Shown in pieces: positions 39,730-51,004 of a stretch of 64,000 bases of DNA. A program made the translations under genes and the position numbers. The stretch is from positions 1 to 64,000 of the forward strand of contig NZ_JAFMTY010000007.1 in assembly GCF_017329605.1 (NCBI RefSeq), given 5' to 3'. Under the pieces are notes generated by a model. The model was not told where the DNA came from. It saw only the letters and a list, made by a program, of their open reading frames with translations, and searched no databases. This stretch comes from Alicyclobacillus fructus (GTDB lineage: Bacteria; Bacillota; Bacilli; Alicyclobacillales; Alicyclobacillaceae). Each line of letters opens with the position of its first letter. Position 1 is the first letter of the stretch.

Positions 39730-39908
39730 CAGCGGTTCCCCTCCGCCAAAGCCTATGCGTCGCGGAAACGATGAGGGCGGGCGATGGCCCAGGGCGGAGA
39801 AGGAATGAGCGGGGAGGGGCAAAGCGGCGCCGGCAGAAGAGGCGCCGCCGCTCGGGTTCAGAGCCAGGTGCCCGGCGGCGTTGCGGCAGCGCCCCTCCTG
39901 CAAGGTTG

Positions 39909-40997
39909 TCACACGGCGTCGCCGAAGGTGCTCCAGACCTCGAGCTTGGTCCGAACGCGCCGGATCACTTCGTCGGTGAACTCCGTGGTCGTCGCGTGGC
40001 CGCCGAGATCGGCCGTGCGAATGCCGTCAACGATGGCTTCGAGCGTGGCCTCGTAGATGGCGCGCGAAACCGTGTGGGCGTCCTTGTCTTGGATGTAATT
40101 CAAGAGAGCGGCCCCCGCCAGGATCATGGCCATCGGGTTGGCCATATTCTTTCGATACAGGTTCGGGGCGGTGCCGTGCGGAGCCTCGGCCATCACGACC
40201 TTGGGCTGAAACGACTCGTCAAGCGACAGAAGCAACGACTCGGAGCCGGCGATGGTGCCGAACATCTGCAGGACGAGATCGGACAAGCAGTCGCCGTCGC
40301 GGTTCAGTGCGGGAATCACGAGCGCTTCTCCTGCGCGCGCCAAGAGGAGGGCGTACGTCGCGTCGATGAGTTGAGGCTCGTAGCGCACGTCGGGATACTC
40401 CTTTGCGGCGGCGTCCATCTCCTCTTTCAGCATCCCTTCATACACGGGGCTGACCGTGTACTTCGGACCGCCAAACACCTTGGCGTGCATGCGGCGCGCG
40501 TGCTGAAACGCGTACTTGGCGACGCCGCGGCACACGGATCGAGAGATCTTCTCCGTGCGGTATGCCACCTCATCGCCGTTGTCCAGCTGTTCTCGCCACT
40601 CCTTTGCCCCATAGGCGTCGTCCACCGCCATGCGGATGACCGAAATGGGCGAGTAGACGCCGACCGGCGGCGCGATGCCCGGGATGCGGCGCCCCGTTCG
40701 AACAATCACCGTTCCATTGATTTCCTTGCGGAGAATGGCGTTGGGACTGCCCACGTCGCCCTTTTCTTCCGGCGTGATGGTCGCGGCTTTGAGCCCCAGT
40801 CCCGTCTCGCGCATGGCCTCTGCGGCCTCGTGCACCACGGCGTTCTGCGTGCGGCGGCGGTTCTCCAGGCTCAGATCGAACTTGCGCAGTTCAATGTCGT
40901 AGCCCGTGACTTCCGGCGACAGCACGCGCAGCGCCTCTTCCAACAGTTCCTGTCCCGTCTGATCGCCTTCCATCACGATAATGGTCGGTTTTCCCAT
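39909..40997 (-). CDS. Isocitrate/isopropylmalate family dehydrogenase
   Basis: A 362-residue minus-strand protein; ATG 40997 has AGGTGACGG upstream. MEGDQTGQELLEEAL is the N-terminal glycine loop. SPNAILRKEINGTVIVRTGRR, YRTEKISRSVCRGVAKYAFQHA and PALNRDGDCLSDLVLQMFGTIAGS (metal-binding Asp) are typical of the decarboxylating dehydrogenase family. The substrate is not settled by motif; isocitrate is more likely than isopropylmalate since no leu genes are near. An IclR gene lies 42 bases upstream in the same direction. Confidence 0.75.
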   Translation of the reverse strand: MGKPTIIVMEGDQTGQELLEEALRVLSPEVTGYDIELRKFDLSLENRRRTQNAVVHEAAEAMRETGLGLKAATITPEEKGDVGSPNAILRKEINGTVIVRTGRRIPGIAPPVGVYSPISVIRMAVDDAYGAKEWREQLDNGDEVAYRTEKISRSVCRGVAKYAFQHARRMHAKVFGGPKYTVSPVYEGMLKEEMDAAAKEYPDVRYEPQLIDATYALLLARAGEALVIPALNRDGDCLSDLVLQMFGTIAGSESLLLSLDESFQPKVVMAEAPHGTAPNLYRKNMANPMAMILAGAALLNYIQDKDAHTVSRAIYEATLEAIVDGIRTADLGGHATTTEFTDEVIRRVRTKLEVWSTFGDAV

Positions 40998-41039
40998 ATC
41001 CGTCACCTCAGATCTGTTGACTTGGTCCATCCGTCGCGG

Positions 41040-41798
41040 TTATTCCGAAAGTCGCGCGGACAGTTCTTCGGCGGCCCGCTTCAAGGGCGTGATCATGTCC
41101 CTCATCCTGTCTTCCGTCATGCGCTCCACGGGGCCGGACACCGCGACCGCGTACAGGCACGATCCGTCCTTGTTCAGAACGGGCGCTGCAATGGCCGCGG
41201 CCCCCGCGTCCCGCTCCTGCCTGGAGAGCGCATAGCCTTGGCGGCGAATCGCATCGAGCTGCTGGCGCAGGTCCATTTGCTTCACGCCTTTCGGGAGCCG
41301 ATCCGGATGGCAGGCTTCCTCCACCACGGCAGGATTCGAGAACGCGAGGAGGACTTTGCCGGAGGCACCTATGGTGAGCGGGTAACGCTCGCCGATGGAC
41401 ACCACGTTTCGAATGGGCTGCAGGCTCTCGACCGCCAAGATCCGAATTCGCTCGAGGCCGTTGCGAACGTACAGGCTGACGGTCTCATCCGTCTCGTCGC
41501 GCAGGCGGCGCAGGACGGGCTTCGCCGCATCGGACCACCGATCGTGCAGCGCCGCGTTGGCTCCGAGGCCATATAAGCTCCAGCCAAGCACATAGCGATC
41601 CGTTTCCAGTTCGCGGCGAACGAAACCCTTCTGCTGAAGAGCGAGCAGCAAGCGGTGGACCGTGCTCTTGTGCAATCCTGTGGCGCGTGCGATCTCGCTC
41701 AAACTCCATGCTCGAGGCGAATGCGCGAAGAGCAACAGAATGTCGAGGGCCCGTTCCACAGCTCGTACGGTGGTCTGCCCACTTGGTGTATGCGGCAT
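41040..41798 (-). CDS. IclR family transcriptional regulator
   Basis: A 252-residue minus-strand protein, with ATG 41798 behind GGAAGGGG. The winged helix reads VRAVERALDILLLFAHSPRAWSLSEIARATGLHKSTVHRLLLALQQ. The ligand domain follows with YPLTIGASGKVLLAF and GYALSRQERDAGAAAIAAPV. It is just upstream of the dehydrogenase and in the same direction, so it probably controls it. A carbon-source ligand is likely but not identified. Confidence 0.9.
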   Translation of the reverse strand: MPHTPSGQTTVRAVERALDILLLFAHSPRAWSLSEIARATGLHKSTVHRLLLALQQKGFVRRELETDRYVLGWSLYGLGANAALHDRWSDAAKPVLRRLRDETDETVSLYVRNGLERIRILAVESLQPIRNVVSIGERYPLTIGASGKVLLAFSNPAVVEEACHPDRLPKGVKQMDLRQQLDAIRRQGYALSRQERDAGAAAIAAPVLNKDGSCLYAVAVSGPVERMTEDRMRDMITPLKRAAEELSARLSE

Positions 41799-41938
41799 GC
41801 AGGATGCCCCTTCCGTTTCAACGTGCAAAACGCGCCCTGCCGAGAAGTATATCACAGCCTGGGCGCAGATGGAGGGAATCTAGGCTGTCACCCACGCCTC
41901 GCGTTCGTCATACCTTACGGTGAGTGAGGTGACGGCGC

Positions 41939-42901
41939 ATGTCTTCATGCCTGGATGCTCTGCGCGGTTACTTCGATACCAGGGCGCGTCTATGGCTCAG
42001 CGTGAGGCCAGCGCGCGTTGACGAAACCCTCGATTCTGGCGCGGTGGCGCATCTGGTTCATCAAGCGAAACAAAAGCAGCGCACCTACGAAAAGCTCGGA
42101 AAACGACTGGTTCGGGTCCATACCCACGTGTGGATCGAGCGGCTTGAAGAGGATCCGAGTCGAACCAGAGCCGAGGTCTGGGCGACCGAGCGCGTCTGTT
42201 TCACCTATCAGGAGAACGGCGTACCAGGCTTGGAGTGCTGTCAGATCCGACACGAGATGACGTGGATGCGCGCGGGTGGGGCGTGGCGTCTGGATCATGC
42301 ACGAGAGTCCGCCATGGGCCATGAACTCCCGTCTGTCCGCGCGGTCCCCGCCGAGACGGTGCCGCCGCGTTTTCCGCGCGATCCCGATTGGCGCAGCGGA
42401 CTTTACGACCGCATGCGCGCCGTCCGCTACGCCGACGCTTGGTGGGATGGAACGAACCCGCGCTTTCCGAGGTTCTCGGATGACTGCACGAACTTTGTGT
42501 CCCAGTGTTTGTATGCCGGCGGAATCTCTATGTGGGGCGAGCCGAATCGCGCCGCCGGTTGGTGGTTTCAGTTTGGGCAGAAGCCGAACTGGAGTTACAG
42601 CTGGAGCACGGCGCACGCCTTGTATCTCGCGCTCACCGACGCGCTGGGCGCGAAGGTCGTGTCGGATCCTGGTGAGCTGAAAATTGGAGACGTCCTGTTT
42701 TACGACTGGAATGGGGAGGGGACTTACCACCACAGCGCCATCGTGACGGACTTCGACGCGATGGGCGAGCCCCTTGTGAACGCCCATACGATCGACAGTT
42801 ATCACCGTCCTTGGATTTACACCGACAGCCCCGCGTGGACACCTCAGACGCGGTACGCCTGGGTCCACTTGCCGGATCGGATCCATATCCGGCGCTCGTA
42901 G
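41939..42901 (+). CDS. Amidase-domain protein (NlpC/P60-like, amidase_6)
   Basis: A 320-residue protein from ATG 41939 (GAGGTGA upstream). The C-terminal half holds RMRAVRYADAWWDGTNPRFP, then DDCTNFVSQCLYAGG with the catalytic Cys, then YHHSAIVTDF with His. This matches the amidase_6 putative cell-wall amidases. The N-terminal part (about 1-130) has no recognised domain, and there is no signal peptide. It lies opposite the IclR gene. Confidence 0.75.
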   Translation: MSSCLDALRGYFDTRARLWLSVRPARVDETLDSGAVAHLVHQAKQKQRTYEKLGKRLVRVHTHVWIERLEEDPSRTRAEVWATERVCFTYQENGVPGLECCQIRHEMTWMRAGGAWRLDHARESAMGHELPSVRAVPAETVPPRFPRDPDWRSGLYDRMRAVRYADAWWDGTNPRFPRFSDDCTNFVSQCLYAGGISMWGEPNRAAGWWFQFGQKPNWSYSWSTAHALYLALTDALGAKVVSDPGELKIGDVLFYDWNGEGTYHHSAIVTDFDAMGEPLVNAHTIDSYHRPWIYTDSPAWTPQTRYAWVHLPDRIHIRRS

Positions 42902-42972
42902 CGAATGCTCGTTGGCCGAACCGGACGTCCGTGATAGACTGAGGGGCGGACATTCCGCGAGGAGGTTTCGAC

Positions 42973-43437
42973 ATGCACATTGTGCTGTTCGAGCCTGAGA
43001 TCCCAGCCAACACGGGGAATGTCGCCCGCACCTGCGCCGTGACGGGCTGCACGCTTCACCTCGTTGGGAAGCTGGGCTTCTCCACGGACGATCGCCAGCT
43101 CAAGCGAGCCGGACTCGACTACTGGCATTTGCTCGACATCCGGTATCACGATTCCCTCGAACAACTTTGGGCGGACTATCCCGAGGGCGTCTTTCACTAT
43201 GTGGAGACGGAGGGCGGTCGATGGTACACGGATGTCTCGTACGGGCCGAACGACTTTCTCGTGTTCGGAAAAGAGACGAAAGGTCTGCCCAGGGACGTGA
43301 TCGAGGCTCATGCCGAGCGCGTCGTGCGCATTCCGATGATCGATCACGCCGCCGCGCGCAGCCTCAACCTGTCCAATGCCGTGGCTGTTGTCGTCTTTGA
43401 GGCACTGCGCCAGAACGGATTTCCCGGCATGGTTTGA
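42973..43437 (+). CDS. trmL: tRNA (cytidine(34)-2'-O)-methyltransferase
   Basis: A 154-residue protein from ATG 42973 (GAGGAGG upstream). It reads IVLFEPEIPANTGNVARTCA, RAGLDYW, LVFGKETKGLPRDV and IPMIDHAAARSLNLSNAVAVV, the SPOUT/TrmL motifs, with the knot SLNLSNAVA. It methylates the wobble base of tRNA-Leu. Confidence 0.95.
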   Translation: MHIVLFEPEIPANTGNVARTCAVTGCTLHLVGKLGFSTDDRQLKRAGLDYWHLLDIRYHDSLEQLWADYPEGVFHYVETEGGRWYTDVSYGPNDFLVFGKETKGLPRDVIEAHAERVVRIPMIDHAAARSLNLSNAVAVVVFEALRQNGFPGMV

Positions 43438-43471
43438 CGAACGCCGTTCAGTGCGCGGGAAATATGTCGAA

Positions 43472-43501
43472 AAGCCGCCCAGGTGACTGGGCGGCTTTTC
43501 G
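43472..43501. terminator. Bidirectional terminator between trmL and lpdA
   Basis: AAAAGCCGCCCAG and CTGGGCGGCTTTT form a perfect hairpin with A and T runs on the two sides. It separates the convergent trmL and pdh-lpdA operon. Confidence 0.85.
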
Positions 43502-43507
43502 CGCGTC

Positions 43508-44920
43508 TTAGCCTTTGATGATGTGAATGGGTTCGCCGAGGCCCACTTCGGCGGCTTCCATGACCATTTCGCCGAGCGTGGGGTGGGCATGGATGGTGAG
43601 CGCGATGTCCTCGAGCGTGGCGCTCATTTCGATGGCGAGCCCAAGCTCTGCGATGATGTTGGAAGCCTCGACGCCGACGACCTGGGCGCCGACGAGCACG
43701 CCGTTTTCCTTGTTCGCAATCAGTTTGATAAAGCCATCGGTGGCGTTGAGGGCCGTTGCGCGTCCGTTGGCGGCGTATGGGAATCGGCCGACGGCGATCT
43801 GGCCGTATTCCTTCTTCGCCTCTTCCTCGGTCAGGCCGACCGACGCCATCTCCGGATCCGAGAACACGACCGACGGGATGCAGCGGTAGTCGACGATCGA
43901 CGGCTTGCCGGCGATCACCTCCGCCGCCACCTTGCCTTCGTACGACGCCTTGTGGGCGAGCGCCGGGCCAGGCACGATGTCGCCGATGGCGAAGACGTTC
44001 GGGTTGGTGGTGCGGCACTGCTGGTCGACCTTGACGAGGCCCTTGTCCGTCAGCTCAATGCCCGCGTCCTGCAGGCCGATCTCGTCTGTGTTCGGGCGGC
44101 GGCCCACCGTGACAAGCACGTAATCGGCCTCGATGGTCTTCTCGTTGCCATCCTTGTCTTTGTACGTCAGCTTGACGCTGTCTTCGGTCTCCTCCACGCC
44201 CTGGGCGAGCGCGTTGGTCTCGATTTGCACGTTGTACTTCTTCAAGTTCTTCTCGACGAGGCGCACCATCTGCTTGTCGAACAAGGCGAGGATGCTGTCC
44301 AGGCCCTCGATGATGGTCACCTGGCTGCCAAACTTCGCAAACGTCTGGCCGAGCTCGATGCCGATGTAGCCGCCGCCCACGACCACGAGCCGATTCGGGA
44401 CGTGATCGAGCGAGAGCGCGCCGGTCGAGTCGATCACGCGCTTGCCGAGCGGCAGGTTCTTCAATTCAATGGGCCGCGAACCTGTCGCCAGGATGCAATG
44501 CTGGAACTGCAGGCGCTGGCTGCCATTCTCCTGCATCACGCGCACTTCGTTCGGCTTCGTGAAGAAGGCCTCTCCATGGATGACGTTGACCTTGTTCCCC
44601 TTGAGGAGCTGCTGCACGCCGCCGGTCATCTTATCGACGACCGACTGCTTCCATTCCTGGACCTTTTTGAAGTCGAACGTTGCCGTCGTCTGGATGCCGG
44701 GGAAAGGCGACTCCTTGGCCGCCTCGTAGTGGTGGGCGGCCGAGATCAGCGCCTTCGACGGGATGCAGCCGCGGTTCAAACACACGCCGCCCAGTTCGGC
44801 CTTGTCCACGATGGTGACCGACTTGCCGAGTTGAGCCGCGCGAATGGCGGCCACATAGCCGCCGGGGCCCGCGCCAATGACTAAGACTTCAACTTCCTCC
44901 ACAATATCTCCGACTACCAT
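43508..44920 (-). CDS. lpdA: Dihydrolipoyl dehydrogenase (E3)
   Basis: A 470-residue minus-strand protein. It has [20 protein letters not shown] (FAD), [15 protein letters not shown] with the redox Cxxxx[14 protein letters not shown] (NAD) and [15 protein letters not shown], and the C-terminal [14 protein letters not shown] with His-Glu. It re-oxidises the lipoyl arm of E2. It is the last gene of the pdh operon, 3 bases after E2. Confidence 0.95.
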   Translation of the reverse strand: MVVGDIVEEVEVLVIGAGPGGYVAAIRAAQLGKSVTIVDKAELGGVCLNRGCIPSKALISAAHHYEAAKESPFPGIQTTATFDFKKVQEWKQSVVDKMTGGVQQLLKGNKVNVIHGEAFFTKPNEVRVMQENGSQRLQFQHCILATGSRPIELKNLPLGKRVIDSTGALSLDHVPNRLVVVGGGYIGIELGQTFAKFGSQVTIIEGLDSILALFDKQMVRLVEKNLKKYNVQIETNALAQGVEETEDSVKLTYKDKDGNEKTIEADYVLVTVGRRPNTDEIGLQDAGIELTDKGLVKVDQQCRTTNPNVFAIGDIVPGPALAHKASYEGKVAAEVIAGKPSIVDYRCIPSVVFSDPEMASVGLTEEEAKKEYGQIAVGRFPYAANGRATALNATDGFIKLIANKENGVLVGAQVVGVEASNIIAELGLAIEMSATLEDIALTIHAHPTLGEMVMEAAEVGLGEPIHIIKG

Positions 44921-44923
44921 CCG

Positions 44924-46225
44924 TCACACCTCCAGGAGCAACAAGCGCGGATTTTCAAGCAAGCGCTTGATGTCATTGATGAACTGTTGACCGAGCGCGC
45001 CGTCGATCACGCGATGGTCGAAGCTGAGCGACAGGGACATCATCTGGCCCACCGCGAATTCGCCGTTCTTGATGATTGGCTTTTCTGTGATGCGGCCGAC
45101 GCCCAAAATCGCAACTTCAGGGTAATTGATAATGGGGGTGAAGAACAAGCCACCCGCCGATCCGATGTTGGTGATGGAGATGGTGCTGCCCTTCATCTCC
45201 TCGGGTTTGAGTTTGCCGGCGCGTCCGCGCGTCGCCAGGTCGTTGATCTCCTGGGCGATGGTCCAAATGTTCTTCCGGTCCGCGTGGCGCACGACAGGCA
45301 CGAGCAGTCCGCGTTCGGTGTCGGTTGCAATGCCGATGTGATAGTAGTGCTTGATGACGAGTTCCTGCTTTTCCTCGTCGTACGACGCGTTCAGCTGCGG
45401 CTTGGTGCGAAGCGCCGCGATGAGCGCCTTGACGATGAACGGCAGGTAGGTGATCTTGATGCCGCGCTCCTGCGCGATGGGCTTGACCTCGTTGCGCAAT
45501 TTGACGAGCTCCGTCACGTCCACTTCGTCCATGAGCGTCACGTGCGGCGCGGTGTACTTCGACTTCACCATGGCGCGGGCGATGGCCTGCCGGATCATCG
45601 GCATGGGGACGCGTTCCTCGTACTCCTCGCCGTAGGCCGCCGGCGCCTGTGCCGGTGCCGAAGGAGCCGCCTTTTCTTCCGCGGGCTCCTGGGTCGCTAT
45701 GCCACCCGCCTTGGCGCGATCAATATCTTCCTTGGTCACCTTGCCGTGGTTGCCGGTGCCTTTGACGGTGCGAATATCCACGCCCTGTTCGCGCGCGTAT
45801 TTGCGAACGGCTGGCGTCGCAAGCACTTCGTGCGCCGCAGATTCCTTTGCGTCCGCCTGGGCCGCGGACGTCTCCTTGGCCTCGCGCGGCGCATCCGCCT
45901 TTGCGTTTTCGTGCGCGTCCGTTTCCGCCTTTTGCGCGCTTTTGTCGGTCGGCTTTTCGTCCGGCGCCGCGGCGGGGGCGTCGCCCTCCACCTCAAACGT
46001 CAGGAGTACGTCTCCGACCACGCAGGTGGTGCCTTCAGACACCTTGATCTCTTTCACCTTGCCGCTTACCGGCGAGGGGAGCTCGACGAGCGACTTGTCA
46101 TTCTCAACTTCGGCAATCGGATCATCTTCTTGGACAGTGTCGCCCGGTTTGACGAGCCACTTGCTGATGCGGCCTTCGTGCAGGCCTTCGCCCAGCTCAG
46201 GCAGGCGAAATTCAACGACCGCCAT
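44924..46225 (-). CDS. pdhC: Pyruvate dehydrogenase E2, dihydrolipoyl acetyltransferase
   Basis: A 433-residue minus-strand protein: one lipoyl domain ([19 protein letters not shown], lipoyl Lys), a Glu/Ala/Lys-rich linker (about 80-130), the E3-binding domain ([18 protein letters not shown] and [14 protein letters not shown]), then the catalytic domain ending with [16 protein letters not shown]. Branched-chain or 2-oxoglutarate variants are less likely, given the pdhAB partners. Confidence 0.9.
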   Translation of the reverse strand: MAVVEFRLPELGEGLHEGRISKWLVKPGDTVQEDDPIAEVENDKSLVELPSPVSGKVKEIKVSEGTTCVVGDVLLTFEVEGDAPAAAPDEKPTDKSAQKAETDAHENAKADAPREAKETSAAQADAKESAAHEVLATPAVRKYAREQGVDIRTVKGTGNHGKVTKEDIDRAKAGGIATQEPAEEKAAPSAPAQAPAAYGEEYEERVPMPMIRQAIARAMVKSKYTAPHVTLMDEVDVTELVKLRNEVKPIAQERGIKITYLPFIVKALIAALRTKPQLNASYDEEKQELVIKHYYHIGIATDTERGLLVPVVRHADRKNIWTIAQEINDLATRGRAGKLKPEEMKGSTISITNIGSAGGLFFTPIINYPEVAILGVGRITEKPIIKNGEFAVGQMMSLSLSFDHRVIDGALGQQFINDIKRLLENPRLLLLEV

Positions 46226-46241
46226 GGTGTCACCTCCAGGG

Positions 46242-47222
46242 TTATAGGCTCATGACCTTATCCAGCGTCGCGAGGACGTACTCCGGCGTCGGCAGCCACT
46301 CGTCCTCGATCATACCAAACGGATAGACCGTATCGGGCGGGGTCGCCCGCAAAACCGGCGCTTCAAGGTAATAAATCGCGTTTTCGTTGATCTGCGCGAT
46401 AATCTCGGCCGCAGCGCCTGCCGAGCGCTGAGCCTCCTGGACGACGATGGCGCGATTCGTCTTCTTGATGGAGGCCACGATGGTGTCGATATCGATGGGG
46501 TTCACCGTGCGCAGATCGATGACCTCGGCCTCGAGACCCTTCTCCTTCGACCACTGTTCCGCCGCCTTGAGCGCCACGTGCACCATGGCTCCGTACGCGA
46601 TCACGGTGACATGCTTGCCTTCCCGAACCACGTTTGCGACGCCGAGCGGGATGGTGTAGTCGTCTTCGGGAACCTCCTGGCGGAACGAGCGATACAGCTT
46701 CATGTGTTCCAGGAAGATGACCGGGTCGGGATCGCGAATGGCCGACAACAAGAGTCCCTTGGCGTCGTATGGCGTGCTGGGGATCACGACCTTGATGCCG
46801 GGCGTCTGCACGAACAAGCCCTCGAGCGAATCGGCGTGCATTTCAGGCGTGTGCACGCCACCGCCGAACGGAGAGCGAATGGTCACCGGCGCCGTGTAGC
46901 GGCCACCCGTGCGGTACCTCGTGCGCGCCAGCTGGCCCGCGATCTGGTCGAACGCCTCGAACACAAAGCCGAAAAATTGAATCTCCGGCACGGGGCGAAA
47001 TCCTTGAATGGCAAGGCCGTTCGCCAGGCCGATGATGCCACTTTCGGCGAGCGGCGTGTCGAACACGCGGTTGGGCCCGTATTTCTGCTGCAGACCTTCG
47101 GTTGCGCGGAACACGCCTCCGTTTTTGCCGACGTCCTCGCCGAAGACGAGCACGCGCTCGTCGCGCGCCAACTCGAGATCGAGGGCGTGCGTGATCGCCT
47201 GAATCATCGTCATTTGCGCCAT
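46242..47222 (-). CDS. pdhB: Pyruvate dehydrogenase E1 component, beta subunit
   Basis: A 326-residue minus-strand protein from ATG 47222, right after the E1-alpha stop. It has [58 protein letters not shown] and [16 protein letters not shown]. The beta subunit forms the dimer interface and binds E2. All parts of the family are present. Confidence 0.95.
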   Translation of the reverse strand: MAQMTMIQAITHALDLELARDERVLVFGEDVGKNGGVFRATEGLQQKYGPNRVFDTPLAESGIIGLANGLAIQGFRPVPEIQFFGFVFEAFDQIAGQLARTRYRTGGRYTAPVTIRSPFGGGVHTPEMHADSLEGLFVQTPGIKVVIPSTPYDAKGLLLSAIRDPDPVIFLEHMKLYRSFRQEVPEDDYTIPLGVANVVREGKHVTVIAYGAMVHVALKAAEQWSKEKGLEAEVIDLRTVNPIDIDTIVASIKKTNRAIVVQEAQRSAGAAAEIIAQINENAIYYLEAPVLRATPPDTVYPFGMIEDEWLPTPEYVLATLDKVMSL

Positions 47223-47223
47223 G

Positions 47224-48321
<1,098 letters not shown>

Positions 48322-48343
48322 TTAGTAATACAGGTCGCTTCAC

Positions 48344-48373
48344 ATTATAATACACCAAGACATGTACTGCGAA
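48344..48373 (-). promoter_or_regulatory. Candidate promoter of the pdh operon
   Basis: On the minus strand TTCGCA (48373-48368) and TATAAT (48349-48344) are 18 bases apart, upstream of pdhA. The -10 box is perfect, the -35 box weaker. Confidence 0.4.
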
Positions 48374-48413
48374 AGCCACGGTGCAGTTCGAGTGAAGTTC
48401 TGTTATAGAATAA

Positions 48414-48439
48414 CCTTTTGTCCGTATTAGAACAGAAGG
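48414..48439. promoter_or_regulatory. Inverted repeat in the pdhA-esterase intergenic region
   Basis: CCTTTTGT and ACAGAAGG (48414-48421, 48432-48439) form an 8-base arm pair with one wobble. It lies between divergent pdhA and the esterase gene, and may be an operator or RNA hairpin. No factor can be named. Confidence 0.3.
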
Positions 48440-48503
48440 TTGTAGCGCTTTCAAGGCGATGCCTGTGGCGATCTCGTCCATCGTATGTTGGAGGTGGTTT
48501 TCC

Positions 48504-49217
48504 TTGCAAGCGTCCACGAGGAAAGTGGAGACGCATACCCTCCGCAGTCGCGCGCTCGGCGAAGAACGTGTGCTCAAGGTGTTCGTGCCACCTGGAGCTG
48601 GAACGCGTCCGCTTCCGGTTGTGTATTGTCATGATGGAATTGAGTTTTTTACCCATGGGCGCGTCGCCACGCAAGCGCACGAGGCCATCCTGGCCGGCCG
48701 GCTCGCTCCCTGTTACATCGTCGGGATCGCCGTCAATCTGGATCGGCGGCGGGACGACTACGCCTTTGACGGCGCGCGCCACCGCGAGTATCTGCAGTTC
48801 GTCGCGGACGAATGCATCCCGTTTCTCGACGAGCGCTATCCCATGGACGATGGCCGCCGCTATATGGCCGGCATTTCCCTCGGCGCGGTGGCGACGCTCA
48901 GCTTCGTGCTCGAGTACCCTCAGTGGTTCCATCGGGTCATGTTGTTTTCCGGCGCGTTCTTCCCGCCTTATCAGCGGCGCGTGGCGGATGCCATCGATCT
49001 ATCACGTCTCTACGCCTACATGTTCATCGGCGAGGACGAGCGGCAGGCAAACACGCCGAGCGGCGTCTTCGACTTTTGGAGCTATAACGAGGCCATGCGG
49101 GATATCCTGATCGATCGCGGCGCGGAGGTGTCGTATCACACCGGGCCTGGCAATCACATCTGGGGCGTGTGGCAGCGCCATCTCGTCGACGCCCTTGTGG
49201 AAATTGTCCGACCGTGA
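48504..49217 (+). CDS. Putative alpha/beta-hydrolase esterase (YieL-like)
   Basis: A 237-residue protein from TTG 48504 (GGAGGTGG upstream). It has VVYCHDGIEFF (start of the core strand), MAGISLGAVATLSFVLEYP (nucleophile elbow GISLG), FIGEDE and GNHIWGVW, with the His of the triad. This is the esterase family of Esterase D-like putative enzymes. The substrate is unknown. It is divergent from the pdh operon. Confidence 0.75.
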   Translation: MQASTRKVETHTLRSRALGEERVLKVFVPPGAGTRPLPVVYCHDGIEFFTHGRVATQAHEAILAGRLAPCYIVGIAVNLDRRRDDYAFDGARHREYLQFVADECIPFLDERYPMDDGRRYMAGISLGAVATLSFVLEYPQWFHRVMLFSGAFFPPYQRRVADAIDLSRLYAYMFIGEDERQANTPSGVFDFWSYNEAMRDILIDRGAEVSYHTGPGNHIWGVWQRHLVDALVEIVRP

Positions 49218-49306
49218 CCACAGAACAAGCCGATCCGTCTCTTGGCCTTCCCCTCCAACTGCGCTACGGTGGAAGTGTCAGAACAACGGGGTAGGGGGCG
49301 AAGCGC

Positions 49307-50779
49307 ATGGACGTGATCGTCGAGACGAGGTACGGCAAGGTGTTGGGACGCGAGGAAGAGGGGGTCCGCACGTTTTTGGGGATCCCGTACGCCCGGGCGC
49401 CGCAGGGCGAGCGGCGCTTTCTTCCGCCGGAGCCGGTCGAGCCGTGGACGGGCGTACTGGATGCCCGCGCGTATGGGCCCATCTGCCCTCAGGTCGCGAA
49501 TCCGCTCAATCCCGTCGATGGATTCGCGCAGTCGGAAGACTGCCTGCGCCTTTGCGTGTACGCGCCGGCCGAGGGAACGGGTCACCCGGTCATGGTCTGG
49601 ATTCACGGCGGAGCATATGTGTTCGGATCCGGCCAGTCTCCCTGGTACGACGGGCGCGCGTTCGCGCGGGACGGCGTGGTGCTGGTGACGCTCAACTATC
49701 GGTTGGGGCCGCTCGGTTTTTTGCATCTTGCGCACCTGGGCGGCGAGGCGTACGCAAGTTCCGGGAACGCCGGAATCCTCGATCAGATTGCCGCACTCAC
49801 CTTTGTGCGGGATACCATCGAGGCGTTCGGCGGAGATCCGAATCGGGTGACCGTGGCGGGGGAGTCGGCAGGCGCATGGAGCGTCGGCACGCTTCTGGTG
49901 ACAGAAGCCGCGCGCGGTCTATTCCAGCAGGCCATTTTGCAGAGCGGCATTCCGTTTCAGTATCGCACGCCGGAATCGGCGGAATGGTTTACCGCGCAAC
50001 TGCTCGATGCGCTTGGTTTGAGCCCATCCTCTTGGCGGCGACTGTTCGATGTGCCTGCAGCCGATCTCGTCTCGGCCGCGGCCCGCATACCTGCGCGCGA
50101 CGGTCTGAACCTGCGCCCGGTGCTGGACGGCGTGACCCTCACCCAGTCGTTCTGGGACGCGCTGCGCGACGGGCACGCGGCCCACGTGCCCACGCTCGCA
50201 GGGTCGAATCGGGAAGAGTTGATGCTGTGGGTGGCTCGCGAATCAGAATGGCGGGCGCTTTCGGACGAGGAACGCATTGCACGGGTGGATCGGATGTGGG
50301 GGCCGTTGACGGATCGCGCGCGGGACTATTACGTGGACGGCCGGACAGGGGACGAGTTGTTGACGTGGCTTGTCCGGTTTGCCTCGATGCGCACCTTCAC
50401 GTATCCCACCATCCGCGCGGCGGAAATCCAGAGCGAGTACGCGCCCGTGTACTTGTATCGATTTGACTACAGGCCGAGCCGCCTCGGGGCTGCTCACGCG
50501 CTCGAAATTCCTTTCGTGTTTGGCACCTACGCGCACCCGTCCGCGCGCGCGCTGATCGGCGAGCGTCCGACGCACGCAGACGTGTCCGATGCGATGCACG
50601 CCGCCTGGGTGGCGTTTGTCCGCAGCGGCAGTCCGCAAGCTCCGAACCTTCCCGAGTGGCCCACGTACGATCCCAAGCGCCGCTCCACGCTCATCTTCGA
50701 CGAGGCCCCTCGTGTCGAGGACGATCCCGACAGCGCCGAACGCGAGCTTTGGTCTGACATGACGAGCCTTTCGATGTGA
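49307..50779 (+). CDS. Type B carboxylesterase (PnbA-like)
   Basis: A 490-residue protein from ATG 49307. It has FLGIPYARAPQGERRFLPPEP, EDCLRLCVYAP, VMVWIHGGAYVFGSG (oxyanion hole), VTVAGESAGAWSVG (catalytic Ser) and the later Asp/Glu and His. Length and motifs fit para-nitrobenzyl esterase types that hydrolyse varied esters. It follows the other esterase by 89 bases. Confidence 0.9.
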   Translation: MDVIVETRYGKVLGREEEGVRTFLGIPYARAPQGERRFLPPEPVEPWTGVLDARAYGPICPQVANPLNPVDGFAQSEDCLRLCVYAPAEGTGHPVMVWIHGGAYVFGSGQSPWYDGRAFARDGVVLVTLNYRLGPLGFLHLAHLGGEAYASSGNAGILDQIAALTFVRDTIEAFGGDPNRVTVAGESAGAWSVGTLLVTEAARGLFQQAILQSGIPFQYRTPESAEWFTAQLLDALGLSPSSWRRLFDVPAADLVSAAARIPARDGLNLRPVLDGVTLTQSFWDALRDGHAAHVPTLAGSNREELMLWVARESEWRALSDEERIARVDRMWGPLTDRARDYYVDGRTGDELLTWLVRFASMRTFTYPTIRAAEIQSEYAPVYLYRFDYRPSRLGAAHALEIPFVFGTYAHPSARALIGERPTHADVSDAMHAAWVAFVRSGSPQAPNLPEWPTYDPKRRSTLIFDEAPRVEDDPDSAERELWSDMTSLSM

Positions 50780-50815
50780 TGTGGAACGCTCCCATCAGGG
50801 CGGATCGCAGAAGCC

Positions 50816-50848
50816 AAGCCGGTGGTGAACCCGCCGGCTTTTCTCATG
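50816..50848 (+). terminator. Probable terminator after the carboxylesterase
   Basis: AAGCCGG and CCGGCTT arms around TGGTGAACCCG, followed by TTCTC. It falls in the gap between the esterase and prkA. Confidence 0.5.
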
Positions 50849-50902
50849 CCCTTGGGCGAGTGCGGAATTGACCGTCGGATGCGCCCAAACCGAGCGGTGC
50901 GG

Positions 50903-50932
50903 GTATGTGGAAAAGCTCCTCGCTCATAGGAT
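50903..50932 (+). promoter_or_regulatory. Candidate sigma-E-like promoter of prkA-yhbH-spoVR
   Basis: GTATGTG (50903-50909) and CATAGGAT (50925-50932) are 15 bases apart and resemble sigma-E-type -35 and -10 boxes. In Bacillus this gene group includes sigma-E-dependent genes (known). The call is by similarity only. Confidence 0.3.
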
Positions 50933-51004
50933 GAGAAAAAGCCTCCTGTCACTCACCGCTTTAGACGAGAAGGCGTGCATCCGTATCGCAAGGAGGATGG
51001 GATC

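Noticed and set aside
39771-41576. 601-codon plus-strand frame
   Set aside because: It is antisense to the dehydrogenase and IclR genes, which have full family motifs. The product looks like random GC-rich translation.
43523-44884. Long open plus-strand frame opposite lpdA
   Set aside because: It is the antisense shadow of a clear dihydrolipoyl dehydrogenase in GC-rich DNA. The translation is Arg/His/Asp-rich without any domain, and the same effect is seen opposite pdhC, pdhB, pdhA and prkA.
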